From: JAMXLL01 sp035279875
Lineage (GTDB): Bacteria; Desulfobacterota; Binatia; Binatales; Binataceae
Direction of reading: 5' to 3'
NCBI GenBank assembly: GCA_035279875.1
Contig: DATEGX010000296.1
Coordinates: 1-7,034, forward strand
Length of the DNA stretch: 7,034 bases
The translations under genes were made by a program, and so were the position numbers. The notes beneath the pieces are model-generated. The model saw only the letters and a program-made list of their open reading frames with translations, was not told where the DNA came from and searched no databases. Below are positions 1 to 5,847 of this stretch, piece by piece. Numbering within the stretch: position 1 is the stretch's first letter; every line of letters starts with the position of its first letter.

Positions 1-6
1 TTCAGA

Positions 7-47
7 CAGGAGCGCGCCTCGGCCGATTATGCGAAGCGCGCTCCCTG
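7..47. repeat. GC-rich inverted repeat after the left-edge secreted gene
   Basis: GGAGCGCGC at 9-17 and GCGCGCTCC at 36-44 are exact reverse complements, separated by 18 bases. CA at 7-8 and TG at 46-47 extend the stem if C45 is bulged. The element begins about 40 bases past the stop codon of the minus-strand gene ending at 86, so it could end that transcript or protect its 3' end. No T-run follows the stem on either strand, so a classical intrinsic terminator is not supported. Confidence 0.35.
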
Positions 48-85
48 ATGTTTGCTCGATTTGGGAATTCGAAGGACTCAGAGTT

Positions 86-799
86 TTATCGTATGCCAAG
101 CAGGGGCGCGATCATCGAGTTGACCGCCGTCCCGACCGGATCCTGGTAGTATGGCTGGTTGCTACCGTACGCATTGTAATTGGGATTGTAGGAATATTGG
201 CTCGGAGCTGGCGCGTAGTACGACGAAGGGGCGTTGTTGTAATACGCGGAGCCGTTGGCCTGGCGGCGCATACGGCGGTTGAGGTTCTGCATCGCGCCAG
301 CGAGGCGGGCAGCTCCCCGGCTATCGCCGCGGGCGCGAAGGCGATTGATCTCGAGCGCCGTGATATCGCGCTGCCGAAGTAACCGGGAGTTCGGGGCGCC
401 GTTGAGAAAGCTCGGCGGCTGATCTGAGTACGGTATCGCCGAGTCCTGATCCCAGCTTGAGTGGTTTGCCCAAGCCCACGGAGCGCGCTGGGAGTCGCGC
501 CGGTCGTAGTCGTCCCAGTCATGATACCGTCGTTGGTTCCACGCGGCGGGCGGATTGTTCCAAACGGGCCGCCGGTCGCGATCCGGATGCCATTGGCGCC
601 CGTAGCCGTCGTCCCAGTCATGATGGTCGCGCCATCCCTGATGCCATCCGTTGCCCTGGCTGTGCCACGAATTATTGTTGTGCCACGAATTATTGTAGTT
701 GCCACCGCGCCCTTCGTCGTGTCGATGAGCCAGCGCGCTGGCTGGTATCGCGAGCATCACCACTCCCGCCACCGCCGATATTATGCGCTTGGAAAACAT
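86..799 (-). CDS. secreted Trp/His/Asn/Asp-rich protein of unknown function
   Basis: This 237-residue protein is not a family I recognise. Residues 1-24 form a clear Sec signal peptide: Lys4-Arg5, then a hydrophobic core, with a probable cut after Ala-Leu-Ala24. The mature protein has three zones. Residues 25-117 are polar and rich in Trp, His, Asn, Asp and Arg, with twelve Trp between 39 and 116 and the motif HDWDD at both 60-64 and 93-97. Residues about 139-180 look helical and arginine-rich. Residues 184-220 are rich in Tyr, Asn, Ser and Pro, followed by a short hydrophobic C-terminus. The mature part contains no Lys and no Cys. The start at 799 is supported by an ideal ribosome binding site 7 bases upstream and by the signal peptide. 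The gene lies 342 bases downstream of argC on the same strand and probably has its own promoter. It is likely periplasmic or surface-exposed; metal binding through the His/Asp clusters is only a guess. Confidence 0.85.
   Translation of the reverse strand: MFSKRIISAVAGVVMLAIPASALAHRHDEGRGGNYNNSWHNNNSWHSQGNGWHQGWRDHHDWDDGYGRQWHPDRDRRPVWNNPPAAWNQRRYHDWDDYDRRDSQRAPWAWANHSSWDQDSAIPYSDQPPSFLNGAPNSRLLRQRDITALEINRLRARGDSRGAARLAGAMQNLNRRMRRQANGSAYYNNAPSSYYAPAPSQYSYNPNYNAYGSNQPYYQDPVGTAVNSMIAPLLGIR
509..624 (-). repeat. 17-base in-frame repeat encoding HDWDD
   Basis: The 17-mer GTCGTCCCAGTCATGAT occurs at 509-525 and again at 608-624. The copies are 99 bases (33 codons) apart, so both are read in the same frame of the minus-strand secreted gene and give HDWDD at residues 60-64 and 93-97. 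Identity at DNA level suggests a recent internal duplication or gene conversion rather than only selection on the peptide. Confidence 0.7.
661..696 (-). repeat. perfect 18-base tandem duplication in the secreted gene
   Basis: TGTGCCACGAATTATTGT is present twice head to tail, at 661-678 and 679-696, with no mismatch. Read on the minus strand it encodes an Asn-Asn-Ser-Trp-His unit twice, at residues 36-40 and 42-46. The unit is six codons long, so gain or loss of a copy keeps the frame. Such exact tandem copies are prone to slippage and could vary in number between strains. Confidence 0.85.
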
Positions 800-806
800 G
801 GAGAAT

Positions 807-813
807 CCTCCTT
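807..813 (-). promoter_or_regulatory. strong ribosome binding site of the secreted gene
   Basis: On the minus strand this reads AAGGAGG, a full anti-16S match, followed by a 7-base spacer and the ATG at 799. It is the best ribosome binding site in the window and fixes the start codon of the left-edge secreted protein, implying efficient translation. Confidence 0.85.
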
Positions 814-1141
814 GCCCGTTGGACGTAGCCGAGATGAGTTTCGTTTACGGTAACTCGGCTCGTCCCTTGTCCCGGAGGGTAGGAGCACGTGGCGTGCCGC
901 CGAGTAGCGACGCGCAATCAAGCGTTTTTTCGATGATGGAGCGGACCCAAGCGACGACTTGAAATGTGACGGACGCGAGCGACTAACCCGGACGGGGCAT
1001 CGCTGACTCGAATCGTCTGGCCGTACCTTAATGGATCTTAAGGCTAGAGGGTGTGCGCAAGCCGGCTCCCGGCGACTGAGCCGCGAGCACAGGAGCGGCC
1101 TCTTATCGACGGTCTATCCCGCTTGGGCAGTTGGTTGTGCT
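814..1141. other. intergenic region between argC and the secreted gene
   Basis: I see no credible gene here. The short open frames on both strands are antisense or overlap shadows without a ribosome binding site. Two small inverted repeats lie after the argC stop: GCCGG at 1061-1065 with CCGGC at 1069-1073, and CCTTAA at 1026-1031 with TTAAGG at 1038-1043. Neither is followed by a T-run in the argC direction, so neither is a convincing terminator. The promoter of the secreted gene should lie in the lower half of this stretch, but I could not find a -35/-10 pair good enough to call. Confidence 0.5.
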
Positions 1142-2197
1142 TTAGGGCACGGGGGCAGCCGCGAGTAGACCCGCGGCCTCGTCGTATCCAAGCATCAGAT
1201 TGAGATTTTGAATGGCCTGTCCGGCCGCGCCCTTGCCGAGATTGTCGATCGCGCTTATCACGCAAAGCGTTTGCGATCGGCGTTCGAGCACGAAAGCGAT
1301 CTCGCAAAAGTTGGTCGCCCGGACATTTCTCAATTCGGGCAGTTCGCCTGGCTTCAGGATTCGCACGAAGCGCGACTTGGCGAAACTCGCCTCAAACGCC
1401 GCGCGAACATCCTGTTCGGTCGTGCCTGCGCGCGGCCGCATGAAGATTGAGCTGAGAATGCCGCGGGTGACCGGCAGCAGGTGGGGCACAAACATGATCG
1501 CCACTTCGCGACCGAGGGCGAAGCCAATCTCCTGTTCCATTTCCGGAGCGTGGCGATGACTGCCGACTTTGTAAGCGCGGAAGTTCTCGTTGACTTCGGC
1601 GAATAATTGCTCGATCGCGGCCTGGCGGCGCGCTCCGGTAGTACCCGATTTCGCGTCGATCACGATCGACGACGGGTCTATCAGATCGCGGCGGATGAGC
1701 GGCAGGATCCCGAGTAATGCTCCGGTAGGATAGCATCCCGGATTGGCGACCAGGCGGGCTTCGCGGAGTTCGCGGCGATGGAATTCGCTGATGCCGTACA
1801 CCGCCTCCTTGAGCATCGCAGGCGCTGGATGGTCGACGCCGTAGGTCTGACGGTATGCGGCCGGGTCTTTGAGGCGGAAATCAGCGGAAACGTCGATAAC
1901 CTTGATACCGCTTTCGACACAAGCTGCGATAAGCTGCGCACCGACGCGCTCAGGCAGACAAGAGATCACGACCTCGGCGCGCCCGTTAATCGACTCCGGG
2001 CGCAGTTCCTCGAAGGGTGGCAGGTCGATGCCGGCCATATGCCGATAGACTTCGGCGACTTCACGTCCGGCGTAATGCTCGGAGGTCAGTACTGCAAGCT
2101 CGACGAATGGATGACCGGCCAGGATGCGCACGGCTTCGATGCCGGAATAGCCGGACGCGCCAAACACTGCGACCTTGACTTTCTCGTGTGAAGCCAT
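1142..2197 (-). CDS. argC: N-acetyl-gamma-glutamyl-phosphate reductase (EC 1.2.1.38)
   Basis: ArgC catalyses the third step of arginine (ornithine) biosynthesis, the NADPH-dependent reduction of N-acetylglutamyl-5-phosphate to N-acetylglutamate semialdehyde, in the cytoplasm. The protein has 351 residues, the usual length of the long form. Residues 13-19 (GASGYSG) form the dinucleotide-binding loop. Cys155 in NPGCYPTG (152-159) is the nucleophile that forms the thioester. HRHAPE at 214-219 carries the conserved active-site His216. The C-terminal NLGKGAAGQAIQNLN segment is typical of the family. The ATG at 2197 is chosen because the family begins just before the VAVFGASGYSG strand and an in-frame stop lies not far upstream. 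A GGAGG sits 15 bases away, further than ideal. No other arginine gene adjoins it here. An inverted repeat 22 bases upstream may take part in its regulation. Confidence 0.97.
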   Translation of the reverse strand: MASHEKVKVAVFGASGYSGIEAVRILAGHPFVELAVLTSEHYAGREVAEVYRHMAGIDLPPFEELRPESINGRAEVVISCLPERVGAQLIAACVESGIKVIDVSADFRLKDPAAYRQTYGVDHPAPAMLKEAVYGISEFHRRELREARLVANPGCYPTGALLGILPLIRRDLIDPSSIVIDAKSGTTGARRQAAIEQLFAEVNENFRAYKVGSHRHAPEMEQEIGFALGREVAIMFVPHLLPVTRGILSSIFMRPRAGTTEQDVRAAFEASFAKSRFVRILKPGELPELRNVRATNFCEIAFVLERRSQTLCVISAIDNLGKGAAGQAIQNLNLMLGYDEAAGLLAAAPVP

Positions 2198-2219
2198 TTC
2201 CGAATCCGCGCGCCTCCAA

Positions 2220-2255
2220 GAATTCCTGATATGTTTACCGGAATATCATGAATTC
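2220..2255. promoter_or_regulatory. 36-base inverted repeat upstream of argC, possible operator
   Basis: GAATTC-C-TGATAT at 2220-2232 and ATATCA-T-GAATTC at 2243-2255 are reverse complements at 12 of 13 positions, around a 10-base centre. The element spans 23 to 58 bases upstream of the argC start codon. This symmetry and position fit a dimeric repressor site or a leader hairpin. It does not match the ArgR box spacing known from Escherichia coli. No regulator can be assigned from the sequence. Confidence 0.45.
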
Positions 2256-2417
2256 GAAAATCTCGCCAGTTGGGTGCGGGCCGCCGAGAACGCGTCAATC
2301 CACAGCGGTTAACGCTCAGAATCAGCCGATTTTTCCGGACTCGGAGGATCTTCGAACGGAGACTGATCCGATATACGCGCGGGTTGGGAACAGCTTGCTG
2401 ACGGGGCTGATCAAAAG

Positions 2418-3464
2418 TTACGCGGTGGCCGGTACGATTGCGATTTTGCCCCCGATAGCGTTGGTCTCCATCAGGTGCTGCGCATGACCGAGTTCTTTGA
2501 GCGGTAACACCTTGCCGACTACCGGTTTGATCTGCCCGCTTTCGACAAAGCGCATCGCGTCCATCAGTTCGCCCTTGTTGCCGAGGTGCGAACCGAGATA
2601 GTTCTGCTGCTTGTTCCAAAGCAGCCGTATATCCATCGAGGCGTCGAAGCCGGAAGTGGCGCCACACGTGACGATAGTTCCGCCCCATTTAAGGCATTGC
2701 ATGGAAACTGGCCAGGTATCGGAACCAGTGTGCTCGAAGACGATATCGGCGCGCCGTCCGCCGGTGAGTTTGCGAACTTCGCCAAGAATATCGTGCTTCT
2801 TGCGATGCAGGACAAACTCGGCGCCCAGCTCTTTGCACAGCTCGAGCTTGTCTTCGCTCGACGCCACCGCGATTGCGCGCGCGTTGTAAAGCTTGGCTAC
2901 CTGGATTGCCATGACGCCCAAACCGCCGGCGGCACCCCATACTAGAACGAAATCGCCTGCCTGGATTCGCGCCCGTGTCACCAGCATCCGCCACACCGTG
3001 ACCAATACCAGCGGGATCGTCGCCGCCTCCTCGAAGCTCAGGTTTCCGGGTTTGGGCAAAACGTTGACGGCTGGAACCTTGCAAAATTCGCCATGAGCGC
3101 CGTCCAGCGGGCCGGTCTGGAAGCCCCAAATCTTGAACTCGCGACAGAAAAACTCTTCCCCGCGCGTGCAATAATCACATTGACGGCAAGCGATTCCGCA
3201 GTGTACGACGACTTCATCGCCAATCTTGACGTTATGGACTTCGCTGCCAGCCTCGACGACCACGCCCGCCGCATCCGAGCCGGAGATATGCGGGAGAATG
3301 ATCGACATGCCGGGTAGTCCGCGCCGCGCCCAGATGTCGTTGAAGTTGCACGCCGACGACCTGACTTTGATGACGACGTCGTTGGGGCCGGCCTTCGGGA
3401 CCGGCGTGTCCTTGTACTGCAGAACTTCACAACCTCCGTTTCGTTCAAAAACTATCGCCTTCAT
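2418..3464 (-). CDS. zinc-containing medium-chain dehydrogenase/reductase, quinone-reductase or enoyl-reductase-like
   Basis: The 348-residue length and fold pattern are those of the medium-chain dehydrogenase/reductase superfamily. The N-terminal GroES-like catalytic domain (about 1-150) is followed by a Rossmann domain with GAAGGLG at 177-183. Four cysteines, 93, 96, 99 and 107, form the structural zinc lobe. The usual catalytic-zinc motif GHE is replaced by GSD at 62-64, and the N-terminal motif reads CNFNDIW (39-45), resembling quinone oxidoreductases and crotonyl- or acryloyl-CoA reductases more than true alcohol dehydrogenases. The AVASSEDK stretch after the second Rossmann strand suggests NADPH rather than NADH. 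The start at 3464 gives the family's typical MKAIVFERNG beginning and has AAGGA 3 bases upstream, with GGAGAA further off. The gene is divergent from the CoA-ester lyase gene and 220 bases upstream of argC. The substrate is unknown; reduction of an alpha,beta-unsaturated carbonyl or CoA ester is my inference. Confidence 0.9.
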   Translation of the reverse strand: MKAIVFERNGGCEVLQYKDTPVPKAGPNDVVIKVRSSACNFNDIWARRGLPGMSIILPHISGSDAAGVVVEAGSEVHNVKIGDEVVVHCGIACRQCDYCTRGEEFFCREFKIWGFQTGPLDGAHGEFCKVPAVNVLPKPGNLSFEEAATIPLVLVTVWRMLVTRARIQAGDFVLVWGAAGGLGVMAIQVAKLYNARAIAVASSEDKLELCKELGAEFVLHRKKHDILGEVRKLTGGRRADIVFEHTGSDTWPVSMQCLKWGGTIVTCGATSGFDASMDIRLLWNKQQNYLGSHLGNKGELMDAMRFVESGQIKPVVGKVLPLKELGHAQHLMETNAIGGKIAIVPATA

Positions 3465-3523
3465 TCGTCCTTCGTTCTCCGGCTGTGCGCGAATGCTTAG
3501 GGGGCCAAGCGAAACAGGGAATA

Positions 3524-3550
3524 GGTATAGGTTTTGCCGCTGGTTGACAA
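3524..3550 (-). promoter_or_regulatory. weak candidate promoter of the dehydrogenase/reductase gene
   Basis: On the minus strand TTGTCA (3550-3545) and TATACC (3529-3524) are separated by 15 bases, a short but tolerated spacing. The match is 5 of 6 for the -35 and 4 of 6 for the -10. It would start transcription about 50 bases before the ATG at 3464. The 289-base divergent region 3465-3753 must hold promoters for both neighbouring genes. For the plus-strand gene I saw only scattered AT-rich -10-like words (TAGAAT at about 3676) without a well-spaced -35. Confidence 0.25.
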
Positions 3551-3740
3551 CATCAATTAATAGCAGGCGTGTTGAGGCGAGCGTAGCCTGTTAGTCGCGG
3601 CGAAACTCGTTCAGGATCTAGTGATAAGCAATTTTCATTCCATTCGCAGTTGCTAGCCACGACAACCGATCGCGCCTAGAATAATGATGCCCAACGGGTG
3701 AAATATTGCGTTAGGACTGCCAATTCCATCACTTATGGTC

Positions 3741-3745
3741 AGGAG
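3741..3745 (+). promoter_or_regulatory. ribosome binding site of the CoA-ester lyase gene
   Basis: AGGAG followed by an 8-base spacer precedes the ATG at 3754. This is a good match and supports that start codon. Confidence 0.8.
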
Positions 3746-3753
3746 ATTCATAA

Positions 3754-4791
3754 ATGTTCGTTCTGGATAAGGGTGCCCGCTTTGTAATTCCGCGCACGGA
3801 AATGACCTACCCGGGTCACAGTATGAAACTGCATCAGAATGCTGCCGATGCGGATAAATGCCCGGTCGATCATGTCATGGCCGACTTCGAAGACGCGTGT
3901 CCGTATGAATTCAAAGGCGAGAAAAGCCGCAAAGTGATGGTCGAGGCCCTCAATACGCTCGATTTTGGTAACAAAGTCGTGACAATCCGGCCGAATAACA
4001 TCCATTCGAAATTCTTCAGGGGGGACCTCGAAGCGGTCGTGCTCGGCGCTCCGAATCGATTCCACGGGATCATTTTGCCTAAGACGCGCGGCCCCGAAGA
4101 GATCCGGGAGACCTCGAAACTGCTCGACGATCTCGAGAAGCGCGCCGGCTGGAAATATCGAATCCAGATCGAATCTCTGGTCGAAACTCCTCAAGCCCTG
4201 ATTAGATCATACGAGATCGCCACCGCTTCGGACCGGATGTGCGGGTTAATTTTTGGTATCGCCGATTTCGCCGCGAACTTAGGAGTGCGCGAGATCGTCG
4301 AGAATCAGAACCAGAATTTCCACTATGCCAAGCAATCGATGGTGGTAGCGGCCAAGGCGGCAGGTTTGCACGCGGTAGACAACGTCTACTTGCGTCTGTG
4401 GCGCAAAGAGGATTCGCCCGCACGAGTGACTGAGTTGCAGGCCGGATTGCGCGAGAGAAATCGAGGCGCCGCCAGCCTCGGCATGGATGGCACCTGGGTG
4501 ATCCACCCGCAGCAGGCGCCGATTTGCAACGAATGCTATACCCCCAGCCGCGAGCAGGTCGACGAGGCGGTTCGTGTCATGCGGCTTTATCATGAGAAGG
4601 GCGGCGGCTCGATGGCTGACCCCAAGACGGGCGAGATGATCGACGAGGCGACCATAAAGATCGGTCTGATGGACCTTGCCAAGGGTGCGCAGGCCGGAAT
4701 GGTCACGCAAGCCGATCTGCGCGAATGGGCGGAGAAAAGCCGGTCGATAACGGGCTACGACATACTGGAGTTCATGCGACGAGTGGCCTAA
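3754..4791 (+). CDS. CoA-ester lyase, HpcH/HpaI aldolase (malyl-CoA/citrate lyase beta) family
   Basis: The 345-residue protein belongs to the TIM-barrel CoA-ester lyases that cleave or form malyl-CoA, beta-methylmalyl-CoA or citramalyl-CoA in the presence of Mg2+. Visible hallmarks are DFEDACP at 44-50 (the family's D-x-E-D-A motif), Arg79 in TIRPNN, LPK at 108-110, Glu144 in the IESLVETP strand (139-146), and Asp171 in FGIADFAANLG (167-177). Glu144 and Asp171 are spaced as the two magnesium ligands of malyl-CoA lyases. The length is that of malyl-CoA lyases, longer than the roughly 290 residues of citrate lyase beta subunits, and the extra C-terminal region (about 270-345) fits the CoA-covering tail of those enzymes. 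The start is supported by AGGAG 8 bases upstream. It appears monocistronic, with no convincing terminator after the TAA. Which acyl-CoA it uses cannot be told from sequence; roles in glyoxylate assimilation, the ethylmalonyl-CoA or 3-hydroxypropionate routes, or itaconate/citramalate breakdown are all open. Confidence 0.93.
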   Translation: MFVLDKGARFVIPRTEMTYPGHSMKLHQNAADADKCPVDHVMADFEDACPYEFKGEKSRKVMVEALNTLDFGNKVVTIRPNNIHSKFFRGDLEAVVLGAPNRFHGIILPKTRGPEEIRETSKLLDDLEKRAGWKYRIQIESLVETPQALIRSYEIATASDRMCGLIFGIADFAANLGVREIVENQNQNFHYAKQSMVVAAKAAGLHAVDNVYLRLWRKEDSPARVTELQAGLRERNRGAASLGMDGTWVIHPQQAPICNECYTPSREQVDEAVRVMRLYHEKGGGSMADPKTGEMIDEATIKIGLMDLAKGAQAGMVTQADLREWAEKSRSITGYDILEFMRRVA

Positions 4792-4904
4792 GATTGCCCC
4801 TCAATGCTAGGCCTTGACTGTCAGGACGCCGAGCTTAAGCATAAACTTGCAATTATAAGCTTTAATGATGCTATTTGTTGTAATCCGTCGAATGACGCGG
4901 TCTG

Positions 4905-4932
4905 TTGACAATAAAAATGCGCTAATGATAAA
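4905..4932 (+). promoter_or_regulatory. sigma-70-like promoter
   Basis: A perfect -35 hexamer TTGACA (4905-4910) is followed after 16 bases by GATAAA (4927-4932), 4 of 6 matches to the -10 consensus, inside an AT-rich island. Transcription would start near 4940 and give a leader of about 205 bases before the ATG at 5146. Confidence 0.45.
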
Positions 4933-5133
4933 TATGGCTGCGCTTCTCAAATTGAAACATGTGCTGAGGCGGGTCGAGAAAAGCGCGAGACCCGGATGGC
5001 TGGCAAAACGGGTGTCGCGGCACGCGGGCCGGAAGCAAGTTGGGCGCGTTGCAGGAGCAGTTTGAGATGAACCGGGCGGGTCCGGCTGGCGGACGCATGC
5101 CTCGCGAGTGATTTTAGGGCAGTCAGAGTGCCG

Positions 5134-5140
5134 AGGGGAG
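5134..5140 (+). promoter_or_regulatory. ribosome binding site deciding the start at 5146
   Basis: AGGGGAG lies 5 bases before the ATG at 5146. An in-frame GTG at 5128 would sit upstream of this site and would add six residues ahead of the lysine-arginine start of the signal peptide, so the ATG is preferred. Confidence 0.75.
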
Positions 5141-5145
5141 AAGAT

Positions 5146-5667
5146 ATGAAGAGGCCGAGTTGGAAAATATGGCCGGTGGGTCCGTTAGCGCTGTTGTTGG
5201 CTGTTCCGAGCTACGGCGCGACAGTCTGCGGAACCGCGCGCGACAGCAGCGGTCAGGCGACCTCTGGTGTGCAGGTCGTTGCCAAGGATGCCGGCGGAGC
5301 CGTACTCGGCCAAGGCACCAGCAGTAGCGATGGGAAATACGAGATTAGTGGCTTACCACAGGGCCCGATCAGCCTTTTCTGTGACCCCGGGTCGACGGGC
5401 TTCAAACCTGGTTCGGGAGCCTTGACCTTGACGGAGGCTGGTGGAGACGTGGATTGGCAGCTTTCCAATGCATCTCCCGCGGTTGCAGCACAGGTTGGCA
5501 CGTGTAGCGCGGCCGCTGCGTGGACCGGCGGCGAAATCGCATCTCTGGCCGTGCTGGGCCTCGCTGGCGCCGGCCCTATCGCCGGAATCGTCGTGGGCGT
5601 TACCCAGGGGTCCGACAACAACAGACCGCCCACAACTGTTATTAAGCCGATTACGAATACTCAATAA
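5146..5667 (+). CDS. secreted carboxypeptidase-regulatory-like (Cna_B/transthyretin-type) domain protein
   Basis: The protein has 173 residues from the ATG at 5146. Residues 1-25 are a signal peptide: Lys2-Arg3, a Leu/Ala core, and a cut near Tyr-Gly-Ala25. Residues about 26-107 show the pattern of a small beta-sandwich of the carboxypeptidase-regulatory type: VCGTARDSSGQ, then a GVQVVAKD strand, then SSSDGKYEISGLPQG, the characteristic turn and strand. Such domains are usually structural or adhesive, not enzymatic. Residues about 130-153 form an Ala/Gly/Val/Ile-rich hydrophobic stretch that could be a membrane segment, followed by a short polar tail rich in Asn, Pro and Thr. Cys28, Cys79 and Cys120 are the only cysteines. 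The gene precedes a polysaccharide export lipoprotein gene on the same strand, separated by 449 bases and a hairpin, so it may belong to the same surface locus but is probably not in the same transcript. Its exact role is unknown. Confidence 0.85.
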   Translation: MKRPSWKIWPVGPLALLLAVPSYGATVCGTARDSSGQATSGVQVVAKDAGGAVLGQGTSSSDGKYEISGLPQGPISLFCDPGSTGFKPGSGALTLTEAGGDVDWQLSNASPAVAAQVGTCSAAAAWTGGEIASLAVLGLAGAGPIAGIVVGVTQGSDNNRPPTTVIKPITNTQ

Positions 5668-5807
5668 ACGACACACCGCGAAGGACAAAGGGGCGCGTCC
5701 GGACTACGGCGTGGCCTCGTACTTCATGATGAAACCGCCTTCGTTTCTGATCTTAGACGGCTGCGCCTTGTGGCCTGGTTCCCACCGCTGATTCCCTGTT
5801 TGGTCTT

Positions 5808-5847
5808 AAAGCGCCGCCGTCCGCGATAACCGCGGTGGCGGCGCTTT
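5808..5847 (+). terminator. strong hairpin, probable intrinsic terminator, possibly bidirectional
   Basis: AAAGCGCCGCC at 5808-5818 pairs exactly with GGCGGCGCTTT at 5837-5847. Inside, CCGCG at 5821-5825 pairs with CGCGG at 5831-5835 around the loop ATAAC. With one G-T wobble and a one-base bulge the stem is about 17 pairs. The 3' arm ends in TTT followed by CCTC, a short and imperfect U-tract; the 5' arm starts with AAA, so the other strand looks alike. It lies 140 bases after the stop at 5667 and no convergent gene is present, so it most likely ends that transcript. Confidence 0.6.

Larger units (their letters stand above)
4792..5145 (+). other. intergenic leader region before the secreted beta-sandwich protein
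   Basis: This 354-base stretch is AT-rich from about 4830 to 4950, unlike its surroundings, and GC-rich after that. It holds a candidate promoter at 4905-4932 and, in the presumed untranslated leader, several small inverted repeats: CGGGTC at 4970-4975 with GACCCG at 4989-4994, GTCCG at 5080-5084 with CGGAC at 5090-5094, and the palindrome CTCGCGAG at 5101-5108. AGCTTA at 4832-4837 with TAAGCT at 4856-4861 could form a weak hairpin after the lyase gene. No known riboswitch class is recognised. A basic open frame (4865-5065) has no ribosome binding site and is not called. Confidence 0.45.

Noticed and set aside
457..853. Two plus-strand open frames antisense to the left-edge secreted gene
   Set aside because: They mirror a real gene that has a signal peptide and a perfect ribosome binding site; their own products are compositionally odd and lack start signals.
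921..930. Six-T run on the plus strand that could end an intrinsic terminator
   Set aside because: Only a three-base stem can be drawn before it, and no plus-strand gene ends nearby.
2086..2688. 200-residue minus-strand open frame spanning the argC start and the dehydrogenase end
   Set aside because: It overlaps both well-supported genes in another frame, is Arg-rich in the manner of a GC-rich shadow frame, and shows no family motif.
3544..3572. Perfect TTGACA on the plus strand upstream of the lyase gene
   Set aside because: No -10-like hexamer is found 16-18 bases downstream, and it lies 200 bases before the gene.
4865..5065. Short, very basic open frame (66 residues, or 43 from an inner ATG at 4934) between the lyase and the secreted protein
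   Set aside because: Neither start has a ribosome binding site, the product has no recognisable motif, and its 5' part overlaps the candidate promoter of the next gene.
4985..5110. GGCAAAA and GGACGCATGCC fragments recalling parts of a cyclic-di-GMP (GEMM) riboswitch
   Set aside because: The two fragments are about 90 bases apart, the conserved GCAAAGCC is not matched, and the expected two-helix layout is missing.
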